Source of the DNA: Proteobacteria bacterium UBA6156
GTDB taxonomy: Bacteria; Pseudomonadota; Alphaproteobacteria; UBA2136; UBA6156
NCBI GenBank assembly: GCA_002422365.1
Contig: DIUO01000031.1
Location: forward strand, 100,187 to 157,564
DNA: 57,378 nt
Direction of reading: 5' to 3'
Shown: positions 7,901 through 17,800 of the stretch, piece after piece
Position numbering within the stretch: the stretch's first letter is position 1
Layout of the letters: each line of letters begins with the position of its first letter
Translations under genes and position numbers: made by a program
Notes under the pieces: generated by a model
What the model saw: only the letters and a program-made list of their open reading frames with translations
Database searches by the model: none
What the model was told of the DNA's origin: nothing

Positions 7901-10378
7901 ATGGCTGAAGTATCCGCTACAATTCGTTTACGTCCAACCAGAATTGGTTTTTTGGTTAGACCAAACGATCTAAAATCAATCCGCCGATTTATGCAATATT
8001 CCACCACAATATGGGGTGGCATGTATAATCCTATTATACCTGTATGCAAGATACCGCCAAAACATTGGAGGACAGGGTTTAAGAGAGATTCTCAAAATAT
8101 TAGCCAAGGTTATGTAAAATTTTTTGAACCAGATGTGTTTGTAGAAGCTGAAAAAGGGCTTTTAGAAGAAGCGGGACTTGGCGCACTTCGGCCTAAACAC
8201 GCTATTTACTCAAGCGTTATTACTCTCGATGAATTCTTAAAACCAGAGCGTGCTAAAAATTGGTCTGAGCCTGCATTTAGCGTAAGCATGAATGATGTTT
8301 ATAACCACCTTTATGAAACCGAACAAAGGTTTGAGCAAAAGAAGAAAGCCAAAACCTTTCTCATTAAGCCCGATCCCAACAGTGGCATTACAGAAGCATT
8401 ATTCGGCGTGTTCCCAAATCACCGCCATTGTGACTATTTTAAGAAAAATTATAAAAGCTTGTATGGTGCCGTTGAAAAAGAGCCTGACATTGAAACCTGG
8501 CTTGAAGTATTCAAGAAAAATGCGAGGGTTCCCTTATATATCACGAGCCATGATTTAGATACGAAGAGATCATGGCATCATGATTCTGTTATATTTGTCT
8601 TTAATCCTAAACTAGCTACTGACCTCATTGATCTTTGGAATATGAGACTTGAGCCGAAACCTATTCTTCCAATACCCGTTGAATGGTTTGAAAAGCTTAT
8701 TCCAGAAATTTCAAAATTTATTAAAAGCGAACATAGGCCACTTCAAGGCAATGAACATGGGGTCATGCACCATTCAACTATTGAATTTAGTCGATCTATC
8801 AATGACGAGACTAGTAAATCTCTCATTAGCAAACTACCTAAATTTCCTTCCGGCGCGTTGGCCGTAAAAAACTGGCGCAACCGTATTTGGGTAGAGCATA
8901 AGGATGAATTCATTATGAGAGATAAACGGTTAGAAATAACCGTTGATGAGACACGGGCTAGTTTAGTCCTTAATCCAGAAAGAGATTCGCTATATGCAAA
9001 TTTTGAAGCCCTCTATCCTAAGTTTGCCTCAACATATGGTGGACATGATTACCGTTGGGTAAATGCAGTTCGTATCAGTACCTATGGCTCAGAAGTTGTG
9101 GGAAGTGTTCTTCCCTTTAATACATTCCAACGGATATGGCCGAGATTGGAAACTCTTGGGGGGGAAGCAACGTTAATTGGAACTGAAGGCTGGATATATC
9201 CCCAACGCTTTAAAAAATCGGATCAAAGCATTCGTTTCCTCACTAAGGAAGACGCCATTATTGGGGCACTCAAGCAAATGGGGGTTGAAGCGAAGCTTTC
9301 CGATCCAGGCCATATTGCAAAGCAAATGCTTGAACATCTCGGAAGGCTTTGGAGCGTCAAGGCTCTTGCAGACTTAAAAACTATTGAGCTTTTGAACAAG
9401 ATGGCTGGTGGGTTACGTCGGAAGTCAAATATGACAGACACTATTGAAGAGAGTTTTGAACGCCACTCCGTGCCTGTTAAAGATTGGGTAGATTTGATTG
9501 AGCGGAGAAAAAAGCAGGACTTCGGCCGGTTTGAGCTTGAAGATTTCACATCAAGAAATATCATTCGCTTAGGTTTGGAAACCTCTTGTCCTACCTGCAA
9601 GACAACAAACTGGCATAGCTTGACCGCTACAGATTATAAAATGTCATGTGAGCGCTGCCTGAATGAGTATGATTTTCCCCAAGCAAAGCTCCAACTCAAT
9701 AACAAAAATTGGGCGTACAGGGTGGTGGGACCATTTTCAGTCCCCGATTACGGGCAAGGGGCTTATAGCTCGCTCTTGACACTCAGAGCCTTAAATTGCC
9801 TGCATGGTGCCAGCGATGAAATGACATTTTCAACATCACTTAATGTTGCATTTGATGGGGAAAATGCAGAGGTTGATTTCGTAGCGTTTCATAGGCGAGA
9901 TACCCATGGTGATGAAACCATGCCAAATTTAGTGATTGGAGAAACCAAATCGCTTGGTAAAAGAGACCTCCTCAAACCTAAAGATATCTCCAAGCTTAAA
10001 CTTGTAGGGGCTAAGTTACCCGGTGCCTTTATAGCCGTATCCGTTATGAGAGATCATTTTACGAAAAATGAGAAAAAACTTTTAACAAGTCTGGTTAAGT
10101 GGGGGAGGCGCATAGATCAAAATGGAATGCCGACAAACCCAGTAATCCTGATGACTGGTAAAGAACTGTTTGTTGACCATTTTATATCATCGACATGGAA
10201 AAGCCTTGGTGAACCGCATTCTAAGTTTGAAGATTATAACCACACACGAAACCTTCATGCATTTGCTGATTCCACACAGCAAATTTATTTGGGATTATCC
10301 CCTACATCACAAGTTCATAGGCAAAAATTTGAAGCTCGAAGAGCTAAGGTGTTGGCGAAAAGGGCGGCGGCGGCTTAG
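7901..10378 (+). CDS. Large zinc-ribbon protein with PD-(D/E)xK-like nuclease motif; candidate defence effector
   Basis: An 825-residue protein I cannot assign to a named family. Seen: an N-terminal block with GFLVRP (16-21), WGG (38-40) and NPIIP (43-47), which looks like a conserved core; a long middle region of mixed alpha/beta character; a zinc-ribbon CPTC (Cys563, Cys566) and CERC (Cys583, Cys586); then a C-terminal domain with AEVDFVA (Asp659) and VIGETKS (Glu681-Thr-Lys683), spaced like the D...ExK active site of PD-(D/E)xK nucleases, followed by alternating strands and helices. The last 30 residues are basic. Inferred: a DNA- or RNA-cleaving effector of a mobile-element-borne defence system. 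It closes a three-gene, AT-rich operon placed between T4SS genes. The nuclease call rests on motif spacing only. Confidence 0.7.
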   Translation: MAEVSATIRLRPTRIGFLVRPNDLKSIRRFMQYSTTIWGGMYNPIIPVCKIPPKHWRTGFKRDSQNISQGYVKFFEPDVFVEAEKGLLEEAGLGALRPKHAIYSSVITLDEFLKPERAKNWSEPAFSVSMNDVYNHLYETEQRFEQKKKAKTFLIKPDPNSGITEALFGVFPNHRHCDYFKKNYKSLYGAVEKEPDIETWLEVFKKNARVPLYITSHDLDTKRSWHHDSVIFVFNPKLATDLIDLWNMRLEPKPILPIPVEWFEKLIPEISKFIKSEHRPLQGNEHGVMHHSTIEFSRSINDETSKSLISKLPKFPSGALAVKNWRNRIWVEHKDEFIMRDKRLEITVDETRASLVLNPERDSLYANFEALYPKFASTYGGHDYRWVNAVRISTYGSEVVGSVLPFNTFQRIWPRLETLGGEATLIGTEGWIYPQRFKKSDQSIRFLTKEDAIIGALKQMGVEAKLSDPGHIAKQMLEHLGRLWSVKALADLKTIELLNKMAGGLRRKSNMTDTIEESFERHSVPVKDWVDLIERRKKQDFGRFELEDFTSRNIIRLGLETSCPTCKTTNWHSLTATDYKMSCERCLNEYDFPQAKLQLNNKNWAYRVVGPFSVPDYGQGAYSSLLTLRALNCLHGASDEMTFSTSLNVAFDGENAEVDFVAFHRRDTHGDETMPNLVIGETKSLGKRDLLKPKDISKLKLVGAKLPGAFIAVSVMRDHFTKNEKKLLTSLVKWGRRIDQNGMPTNPVILMTGKELFVDHFISSTWKSLGEPHSKFEDYNHTRNLHAFADSTQQIYLGLSPTSQVHRQKFEARRAKVLAKRAAAA

Positions 10379-10550
10379 CTAAAAGTCAGGAAATACCGCT
10401 ATCGAAAATTGCTGGAAATTGTTGACTTTTATTGGGACTATTTATCGGTATTAATATTTGAAATTATTGTCAGTATTCCCGAATCCATCACGCGCATAAG
10501 CCATCGTTGAGGGCAACCTCAGCTCGTATCAACAGATGGAGTATAAGCCA

Positions 10551-11312
10551 ATGGCTACCAAAGCAATCAACCATGAAGAGGCAATCACGGAAGCCGTGAA
10601 CAACCTCAGCAAGCGTGAGGTTCTTTTCTCTTACGCCGTTACCTTCGATAAGATCAGTAAGGACATCAGCGACAGCATCACCGCCCTTTCCCATAACAAG
10701 AAAGAGTTGGCTGGGCTGGATGAACGGGTGCTGAAGATTATCGGCAGTTCGTACACCAAGCCTGAAAAGGTGGTGGAGGATTTTAACAAAGCTCGCACCA
10801 GCCAACGTCTTGTGATGGTGGAAACCATGATGAGTGAACCTGAAAAGCTTGGGAACCTGAAAAAGGAACACACCCTGGACATACTCAAAACGCAGAAAAT
10901 CGGCATGGACTATAAGTTCCAGGTTGACCGTCGCGTGGATAACACCATCAAGACCAAAACCGCCAAAGGCGAAATCAAGCGCCATGCCGACCAGGTGTGG
11001 AGTACCGCGCAAAAGTTTGCCCGCGACAACGAATATAACGAGTTTGTCCGTGCCAAGACCCCGGCGGACAAGTTGGACAGCCGCCTTGTGAAGGGCTACC
11101 TGACCGACCAAGAGGCTTTGAAGCAGCTTGTCGCTAATGCGCCGGTTGTCGCCTTGGATGCCTTGAAGGAAAAGAAAATCGACTTCAACGGCAAGCTTCG
11201 GCCCCACCAAACCGTGCGTAGCCTGCAAGATCGCGCCGGTCGTGAGCAGGAGCAATCCAAAACCCAAACCCGCCAGCGCACCCAAAGCCGCCAACGTGGA
11301 TTGAACATCTAA
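10551..11312 (+). CDS. Helical conjugation-region protein, possibly relaxase-associated
   Basis: A 253-residue, highly charged, mostly helical protein. I choose ATG 10551 because GGAG sits 8 bases upstream; an ATG at 10536 has no ribosome site. The N-terminal stretch EEAITEAVNNLSKREVLFS recalls the segment that follows the relaxase domain in MobF/TraA proteins (usually LSEREAVFS), so it may be a detached relaxase-type or relaxosome accessory protein; this is a weak resemblance. The C-terminal 30 residues are Gln/Arg-rich (QSKTQTRQRTQSRQRG) and probably bind nucleic acid. GC returns to that of the T4SS genes here, so the preceding AT-rich operon looks inserted. A strong terminator follows directly. 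Confidence 0.55.
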   Translation: MATKAINHEEAITEAVNNLSKREVLFSYAVTFDKISKDISDSITALSHNKKELAGLDERVLKIIGSSYTKPEKVVEDFNKARTSQRLVMVETMMSEPEKLGNLKKEHTLDILKTQKIGMDYKFQVDRRVDNTIKTKTAKGEIKRHADQVWSTAQKFARDNEYNEFVRAKTPADKLDSRLVKGYLTDQEALKQLVANAPVVALDALKEKKIDFNGKLRPHQTVRSLQDRAGREQEQSKTQTRQRTQSRQRGLNI

Positions 11313-11315
11313 CAG

Positions 11316-11338
11316 GAAGCCCCTCAGGGGCTTCTTTT
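11316..11338 (+). terminator. Rho-independent terminator
   Basis: A perfect 8-bp stem GAAGCCCC / GGGGCTTC with a TCA loop is followed by TTTT. It begins 3 bases after the stop of the preceding gene and ends 17 bases before the next start codon. Confidence 0.85.
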
Positions 11339-11355
11339 GAAGAAGGAGCAATGTA

Positions 11356-11544
11356 ATGACTGTCAAAGCTGAAATCTACCTCGACTTCCATCACAAGCAC
11401 GGCATCAGTCCTGCTGTTATCCTCTCGGCTATGGAGGATAACGGGGAAGAGGAGGGGGTTATCAAGGATGTGATTGGCCTGTTTGAGTATGAAGGCTATT
11501 CAGAAGCCGATATCCGTACCGCCATGCGGGAACTGGAATATTAA
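11356..11544 (+). CDS. Small conserved-looking acidic protein, unknown
   Basis: A 62-residue acidic protein with a strong ribosome site (AAGGAG, 7 bases before the ATG). It contains HHKHGISPAVILSAMEDN and, near the end, YEGYSEADIRTAMRELEY, two short helical segments that look like a UBA-like or small helical domain. No signal peptide or Cys. It lies between two strong terminators, so it is probably expressed by read-through or from a promoter I do not see. I do not recognise the family; the clean ribosome site and stop-terminator spacing make it a real gene. Confidence 0.6.
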   Translation: MTVKAEIYLDFHHKHGISPAVILSAMEDNGEEEGVIKDVIGLFEYEGYSEADIRTAMRELEY

Positions 11545-11558
11545 GGGATAATTCTGGA

Positions 11559-11582
11559 AAACCCGGTGAAGACCGGGTTTTT
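11559..11582 (+). terminator. Rho-independent terminator
   Basis: The 9-bp perfect stem AAACCCGGT / ACCGGGTTT with a GAAG loop ends in a run of five T. It separates the conjugation genes from the metal-resistance cargo. Confidence 0.85.
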
Positions 11583-11595
11583 AATTAAAAAGTGC

Positions 11596-11626
11596 TTGAT
11601 TCTCTAGTGGCTAGAGCGTGCATAGA
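11596..11626 (+). promoter_or_regulatory. MerR-family operator-promoter of the czc efflux operon
   Basis: TTGATT (-35, 11596-11601) and CATAGA (-10, 11621-11626) are separated by 19 bases, the long spacer typical of MerR-regulated promoters. The spacer holds the dyad CTCTAG-TGG-CTAGAG (11602-11616), resembling CadR/PbrR/ZntR-class operators. The same dyad with one base changed occurs at 17968-17982. The MerR-family gene at 19016 is the natural regulator. In this family metal binding untwists the spacer and turns transcription on. Confidence 0.8.
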
Positions 11627-11697
11627 AGCCTCATGGCTCTTAATAGAAGGCTCTTAAAACTTGAACGCGCACGCAACAACATGGTATGCATAGGCCA

Positions 11698-12030
11698 ATG
11701 AAGAAGCTTTGGACTCTTTCTGTATTGGTAATGTGCGCGGCGCTGGCTATGGCTCAGTTCGCACACGCCGGTACGGCGGAGAATACCAACTGCGATGTTG
11801 TGAAATCTGAACAGCATATCCAATCTGCTGTTGAAAAGGTTTCTTCTATTCAGAATGAAGGCGACAAAGCCGCGCAGGAAAACTGCTGCGAGAGCTGCCA
11901 CCTTCAACTTATATCCCTTCCTGAAATTGCCGTGGATCGCACGGCACCCGAAGGCGAGCCTATGGCCGCCGTTCCCGCGTCTCCGCGTGGAATCTTCCTG
12001 GATACGCTATCCGAACCTCCTCAGGCGTAA
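11698..12030 (+). CDS. Small secreted CzcI-like protein with Cys-rich motif
   Basis: A 110-residue exported protein; the signal peptide runs MKKLWTLSVLVMCAALAMAQ to about FAHA, so I use ATG 11698 rather than the in-frame ATG at 11686. The mature part is short, with one Cys near the N-terminus, a CCESCH cluster, and a C-terminus ending SEPPQA. First position in a czc operon, a Cys/His cluster and a Pro-rich C-terminal tail are features of CzcI and related small periplasmic proteins upstream of czcCBA. I infer a metal-sensing or metal-buffering role in the periplasm. Similar tails occur in the proteins at 21149 and 21681. Confidence 0.6.
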   Translation: MKKLWTLSVLVMCAALAMAQFAHAGTAENTNCDVVKSEQHIQSAVEKVSSIQNEGDKAAQENCCESCHLQLISLPEIAVDRTAPEGEPMAAVPASPRGIFLDTLSEPPQA

Positions 12031-12134
12031 TGCTCGGCTAGCATGACCGCAACGGCCTATGTAGGCACGTTCCGGCATGTGGATTCCTGCAAGTGCAGGC
12101 ATCCCAATTCATCCAACCAATGAAGTATAGAGAT

Positions 12135-12434
12135 ATGAAATATACCCTGATGATGGGCGCCGTAGCCATGGCTATGACTGTGGGTGCCGTTATGAATGTG
12201 ACCGCTGATGAACAGAACCACAGCAAACCCGGCCACCAGCACCGCTCGGAAAACTATGAACAAGGCAAAGTTGAGAAGGAAGTTACGAAAGTAGCTCAAA
12301 TCTCTCCTGCTGAAGGTGCAACTGATGGCAAGAAACTGCCGGGCCGCGACTGCAAGCTTTATGAAGGTGGCACACGCCAGCACACTTTCCCGCAGTACGA
12401 AATCGGCAACCCGAACCGCCCGGAATGCCAATAA
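12135..12434 (+). CDS. Small secreted protein of the czc operon, unknown
   Basis: A 99-residue exported protein; I start at ATG 12135 because the signal peptide then reads MKYTLMMGAVAMAMTVGAV with cleavage near VTA-DE. In-frame upstream ATGs at 12093 and 12120 only add polar residues before it. The mature protein has a short His-containing stretch (NHSKPGHQHRSEN), a charged linker, and a C-terminal part with two Cys (GRDCKLYEG and RPECQ) that could form a disulfide or bind metal. It lies between the CzcI-like gene and czcC, followed by a stable hairpin. I do not recognise a family. Confidence 0.55.
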   Translation: MKYTLMMGAVAMAMTVGAVMNVTADEQNHSKPGHQHRSENYEQGKVEKEVTKVAQISPAEGATDGKKLPGRDCKLYEGGTRQHTFPQYEIGNPNRPECQ

Positions 12435-12446
12435 CCACCATGGATA

Positions 12447-12470
12447 CAGGGCCGGAATTCTCCGGCCCTG
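12447..12470 (+). terminator. Stable intercistronic hairpin (attenuator-like)
   Basis: A perfect 10-bp stem CAGGGCCGGA / TCCGGCCCTG with an ATTC loop lies between the small secreted gene and czcC. There is no T-run after it, so it more likely marks partial termination or mRNA processing than full termination. Confidence 0.45.
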
Positions 12471-12498
12471 CTTCCCATGTTTGTGAAAGAAGTTTGTA

Positions 12499-13806
12499 AT
12501 GAGAAATACCTTAACGGCCTGTTCAGCTCTGGCGATGCTCTTCTATATGAGTGCGTCCAATGCCACTGAGCAGAATGTGCCACCCGTCATTAGCCCGACG
12601 ACACATACGAATCATCAACGCTATTTGGGGCTTGCTGAGGCTATTCAGAAGGCGATGGCGAACTCTCCCCGCATCAAGGCGGCGGAAGCTGTTTTAAGTG
12701 CCTCCCGAGGGGCGGAGCGTCAGGCCGGTGCCTGGGCAAACCCCGAAGTTGGCGTGGAGGTCGAGAACCTTGCCGGAAGCGGCCCCTATAAAGGCACCAA
12801 ATCTGCTGAATTCACCTATAACCTTTCCCAAAAGGTGGAGCTTGGTAAGCGCCCCGCCCGTAGGCGTGTCGCCGGTGCCGAGCGGGAAACCGCCAGTATT
12901 GCCGTTTTGGCCGAGAAACTGGATATCGCCCGCGATGTGAAGATTGCTTACGCGGATGTGCTGGCCGCTGAGCGCACCTTACAATTAGCCGAGCAACAGG
13001 AAAAGCTGGCCGAAGATGTGCTGGCAAATGTCGCCAAGCGCGTAGGCGCGGCCCGCGACCCGTTGATTTACAAATCCCAAGCCGAAGTTTCACTGGCAAC
13101 GGCCAGGATGGCCCGCGCCCAAGTTATGCGGGATGTGCAACTGACCCGCAAAAAATTGGCTGCCCTTTGGGGCGGGGAACCGCTGGCGCAAGGGTTGGAC
13201 GAAAGTGTTTTGAACAGCGTTGAACAGCCAGCGCCTTTTGAAACCTATAAAGCCAGACTGGCGGAAAACCCGGACCTGACCCGCTTCATTTCCATGAAGC
13301 TTGCCAAGGCTGCCGCTATCAAGCTTGAGAAAGTCCAGAACATACCCGACCCCAGCGTGAATGTCGGCTTCCGCACGTTCCGCGAATCCAACGAGCAAGC
13401 GATGGTGGTTGGTGTTTCCATGCCGATCCCGGTGCTGGACCAGAACCAGGGCAACATCGCCAAGGCCCGTGCCGAACTAAACCAGGTCGAAAACGAAGGC
13501 CTCACCGCCGGACTGGATGCCGAGCAAGCCTTGCAGGAGGCTTGGCAGGAGTGGGAACTGGCCTACACGGAAGCCAAGCAACTGCATGACAGCATTATTC
13601 CGACTGCCGAGAAAGCCTTTACCTTATCCCGCGAAGGCTATGAACGCGGGCGCTTCTCCTATCTCGAAATCCTCAATGCCCAACGCACGCTTTACGAAGC
13701 AAGGGGCCAATACAACCAATCACTGCAACGTCAGGCCACGGCCAAGGCTCAGGTGCAACGCCTGACCGCCGAACCTGTCACCATTCTTAAGGGGGAAATC
13801 CAATGA
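12499..13806 (+). CDS. czcC: Outer-membrane efflux protein, TolC/CzcC family
   Basis: A 435-residue outer-membrane channel for metal export. It has a signal peptide (MRNTLTACSALAMLFYMSA) and two OEP repeats: the first at about residues 45-225 (GLAEAIQKAMANSPRIKAAE...), the second at about 245-430 (VGVSMPIPVLDQNQGNIAKA, YERGRFSYLEILNAQRTL). These are the coiled-coil and barrel patterns of CzcC/CusC proteins. Length is normal. The stop overlaps the czcB start (ATGA), coupling translation. It should form a tripartite pump with CzcB and CzcA. Confidence 0.92.
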   Translation: MRNTLTACSALAMLFYMSASNATEQNVPPVISPTTHTNHQRYLGLAEAIQKAMANSPRIKAAEAVLSASRGAERQAGAWANPEVGVEVENLAGSGPYKGTKSAEFTYNLSQKVELGKRPARRRVAGAERETASIAVLAEKLDIARDVKIAYADVLAAERTLQLAEQQEKLAEDVLANVAKRVGAARDPLIYKSQAEVSLATARMARAQVMRDVQLTRKKLAALWGGEPLAQGLDESVLNSVEQPAPFETYKARLAENPDLTRFISMKLAKAAAIKLEKVQNIPDPSVNVGFRTFRESNEQAMVVGVSMPIPVLDQNQGNIAKARAELNQVENEGLTAGLDAEQALQEAWQEWELAYTEAKQLHDSIIPTAEKAFTLSREGYERGRFSYLEILNAQRTLYEARGQYNQSLQRQATAKAQVQRLTAEPVTILKGEIQ

Positions 13807-14807
13807 ATCTGAAAATCGCCATGTGGGCTTTAGCAGCCTTAGTCGTCCTGCTGGCAGGATATATCGTCATTGGCCGTGATTCGGCACCAGATGCCGCCGC
13901 CAATATCGCGCCACAGGAAGGCCCCGTCGAGGAAGGGCTTCACCAAGAAGGTGAAAACCATGCCGAGGAAGAGGAAGGGCACGATGAAGGCTCCCGCACC
14001 ACCATTGAGGCGGAATCCGCCAAACAAAGCGGAATTGAAGTTGAAGAGGCTGGCAGCCATGCTCTGCGTGAAAGCCTGCCGCTTACTGGGAAAGTTATTC
14101 TCAATCCCAATGCCAGTGCGGAAATCAAGGCCCGCTTCCCCGGCGTTGTCCGCAAGGTGGAGAAGGCCGTGGGCCAGCCGGTTAAAAAAGGCGAGGCCTT
14201 AGCCTATGTGGAAAGCAACGACAGCCTTCAAACCTACGCCGTCACCAGCCCGCTAACCGGTGTGGTGCTAACCCGCCATTCCAGCGTTGGGGATACGGCT
14301 TCGGATGAAGCAATGTTCACCGTTGCCGACCTCAATACGGTCATGGGTGAATTCCACGTTTTCCCGAAAGACCTGGCGCGCATCCGCACCGGTCAGACTG
14401 TACAGGTGCAAAGCGTGGATGGTGCCGTGACGGCTGATGGTGAGGTGAAATCCCTCCTGCCGATAGCCGACGCCGACACGCAAACCGTCATGGCATGGGT
14501 GCAATTGGATAACAAGGATGACCGCTGGCGACCGGGAATGGCCGTGCATGGCGGTGCCGTGGTGAGCGAGCAGGAAGTGCCGCTGGCTGTGAAGAATTTA
14601 GCCATCCAAACCATGGAAGATGGTCCGGTGGTGTTCGTGCAGGAAGAGGGCAACGTGTATGAAGCCCGCCCGGTCAAGCTGGGCCGCAGCGACGGCCTCT
14701 GGACGGAAATAACGGACGGACTGACTGCCGGCGAGAAATACGTCAGCAAGAACAGCTTCGTGGTGAAAGCGGATATCGGCAAGGCCGGTGCCGAGCATGA
14801 AGACTAG
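13803..14807 (+). CDS. czcB: RND periplasmic adaptor (membrane fusion protein), CzcB family
   Basis: A 334-residue adaptor with one N-terminal membrane anchor (residues 5-24) and an acidic, His-containing linker (HQEGENHAEEEEGHDEG, about 47-63) likely to contact metal. Lipoyl/barrel-sandwich segments follow (AEIKARFPGVVRKVEKAVGQ, then AVTSPLTGVVLTRHSSVGDT), then a beta-barrel and the membrane-proximal domain (GLWTEITDGLTAGEKYVSKN). The C-terminus ends in EHED. It is shorter than classical CzcB, with a reduced alpha hairpin. Position between czcC and czcA confirms its part in the pump. Confidence 0.92.
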   Translation: MNLKIAMWALAALVVLLAGYIVIGRDSAPDAAANIAPQEGPVEEGLHQEGENHAEEEEGHDEGSRTTIEAESAKQSGIEVEEAGSHALRESLPLTGKVILNPNASAEIKARFPGVVRKVEKAVGQPVKKGEALAYVESNDSLQTYAVTSPLTGVVLTRHSSVGDTASDEAMFTVADLNTVMGEFHVFPKDLARIRTGQTVQVQSVDGAVTADGEVKSLLPIADADTQTVMAWVQLDNKDDRWRPGMAVHGGAVVSEQEVPLAVKNLAIQTMEDGPVVFVQEEGNVYEARPVKLGRSDGLWTEITDGLTAGEKYVSKNSFVVKADIGKAGAEHED

Positions 14808-14830
14808 GAAACGGAATCCGGAGAAAAATC

Positions 14831-17800
14831 ATGCTTGAACGTATCATCCACCATTCCATCCAGCATCGCTGGCTGGTGTTAACAATCGTTCTGGGCCTGT
14901 GTGCCTTGGGCGCTTACAACTTCAAACAGCTTTCCATTGATGCCGTACCGGATATTACCAATGTGCAGGTGCAGATCAACACTGAAGCCGATGGCTATTC
15001 GCCGCTGGAGGCCGAGCAACGGGTCACGTTCCCGATTGAAACGGCGCTGGCAGGCTTACCGAGCCTTGAGAGCACCCGTTCCATTTCCCGTTATGGCCTG
15101 TCCCAAGTCACCGTGGTTTTCGATGAAGGCACCGACCTCTACTTTGCCCGCCAACTGATAGCCGAGCGGTTGCAACAGGTGCGTGCCCAATTGCCGCAAG
15201 ACCTGGAGCCGACCATGGGGCCGGTCGCCACCGGCCTTGGCGAAATCTTTACCTATGTGGTGGAAGCCGACCCCAAGGCCAAAAAAGAAGACGGAACTGC
15301 TTATACACCCATGGACCTTGCCACCATGCAAGAATGGGTGGTGGTACCCCAATTGCGTAACCTCAAGGGCGTGACTGAAATCAACAGCATCGGCGGTTAC
15401 GAAAAGCAGTACCATATCCAGCCCGACCCTGAACGCCTGCGGGCTTTCAAGCTCGGAATTGCCGATATCGCCAAGGCGCTTGAAAGCAACAACAGCAACG
15501 TCGGAGCCGGTTATATCGAGCGCAACGGGGAGCAATACCTGATCCGTGTGCCCGGTCAGGTCACGAATGAAGAGGATATCCGCAATATCATCGTTGCCAA
15601 ACGGGACGACGTGACCCTGCGTATCCACGACCTCGCTACGGTATCCCTTGGTTCGCCCTTACGAACAGGTGCCGCCACCCAAAACGGGCGTGAAGTCGTT
15701 CTCGGAACAGCCATGATGCTGGTAGGTGAAAACAGCCAGCAAGTCTCCAAGCGCGTTGCGGAGAAGCTGGTGGAAGTGAACCGTAGCCTGCCGGAAGGTG
15801 TTACCGCACGTCCGGTTTATGACCGTAGCACGCTGGTGGAGCGCACCATCGCTACGGTGGAAAAGAACTTGCTGGAAGGTGCCTTGCTGGTCGTAGTCAT
15901 TCTCTTCCTGCTGCTGGGAAATATCCGTGCGGCCCTGATTACCGCCGCCGTCATTCCCATTGCCATGCTCATGACGATTACCGGCATGGTGCAGAACAAG
16001 GTTTCCGGCAACCTCATGAGCCTGGGGGCGCTGGATTTCGGTCTGATTGTGGACGGGGCCGTGATTATCATTGAGAACTGCCTGCGCCGCTTCGGCATGG
16101 AGCAGCACAAGCTGGGCCGATTGCTGAACAAGCAGGAACGCTTCCATATGGCCGCCAAGGCCACAGCGGAAGTCATCCGCCCCAGCATCTTCGGCGTCAT
16201 CATCATTACGGTTGTGTATCTGCCGATTTTCTCGCTCACCGGAGTTGAAGGAAAAATGTTCCACCCGATGGCCTTTACCGTTGTAGCGGCACTTCTCTCT
16301 GCACTTGTCTTGTCCCTGACCTTCGTACCCGCCGCCGTGGCACTCTTCGTTACCGGCAAAGTCGAGGAAAAGGAAAATGCGGCCATGCGTTATGCTGGAA
16401 AGGGGTATGAGCCGATGCTGAAATGGAGCATTGCCAATCCGTTAAAGATGGTTGCAATCGCTTTGGTTGCCATGTTGTTCAGTGGGCTGCTGGCAAGCCG
16501 GATGGGCACCGAGTTCATACCGAACTTGGACGAAGGCGATATTGCTCTCCAAGCCATGCGGATACCAGGCACCAGCCTCACGCAATCGGTTACGATGCAA
16601 TTGGCAGTGGAACAGCGGATTCGCCAGTTCCCGGAAGTTAAGGAAGTGTTCAGCAGGATCGGTACGCCGGAAGTGGCAACCGACCCCATGCCGCCAAACG
16701 TGGCCGATACCTTCGTAATGCTGAAGCCGCCCAGAGAATGGCCCGAATCCTCCAAAACCAAGGCAGAACTCATCAAGGAAATGGAAGAAGCCTTGGAAAA
16801 GCTGCCGGGGAACAACTACGAGTTCACCCAGCCTATCCAAATGCGCTTCAACGAGCTAACTTCCGGTGTCCGCAGTGATGTGGGAGTAAAAATCTTCGGG
16901 GATGATTTGAACCTGATGATGCAGACTGCGCAGAATATCGCGGCCGTAGTCAGTAAAGTCCCCGGCGCGGCCGACGTGAAGACCGAGCAGGCCAGCGGCT
17001 TGCCGATGCTCACCATCCTCCCCAACCGCAAGGCGATGGATCGTTACGGCCTGAACATTACTGATGTTCAGGATGTGATTCAGGCCGCCATGGGCGGACG
17101 CGTAGCCGGTCAGGTATTTGAAGGCGACAGGCGCTTCGATATGGTAATCCGTCTGCCGGAACACTTGCGCACGGATATGCAGGCCTTGGAGAACCTGCCA
17201 ATCCCATTGCCTGAAGCAGGGAAGGGGGGGATGACCTTTATTCCCCTCAAGGAAGTCGCTACGCTCAAATCCGAATACGGCCCCAACCAGATCAGCCGCG
17301 AAAACGGCAAGCGCAGTATCGTGGTTACGGCCAACGTGCGCGGTCGTGACCTCGGAGGCTTCGTGACCGAGGCCCAAAGCGCCATCCAGCAGCAGGTAAA
17401 AATCCCGACCGGCTACTGGCTGGATTACGGCGGCACCTTCGAGCAGCTCACCTCGGCCAAAACCCGGCTGATGATTGTAGTGCCAGTAGCGCTGCTGCTG
17501 ATTGTCGGCCTGCTCTTCATGGCCTTTGGTTCCGGGCGAGATGCCCTGCTGGTATTTAGCGGCGTACCCCTGGCCCTGACGGGCGGGGTACTGGCGCTGT
17601 GGTTGAGGGATATCCCCATGTCCATTACCGCGGGCGTTGGCTTTATTGCCCTCTCCGGCGTCGCCGTGCTGAACGGTGTCGTCATGGTGAGCTTCATCAA
17701 GACGCTGCGTGAGCAAGGCAAGAAGTTGGAAGAAGCCGTGCTGGAAGGTGCCTTAACCCGCCTCCGGCCTGTCTTGATGACAGCCCTTGTCGCCAGCCTC

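Noticed and set aside
10422..10460. Promoter before the 253-aa conjugation-region gene (TTGACT)
   Set aside because: No -10 box at a sensible distance; TATTAA lies 21 bases away.
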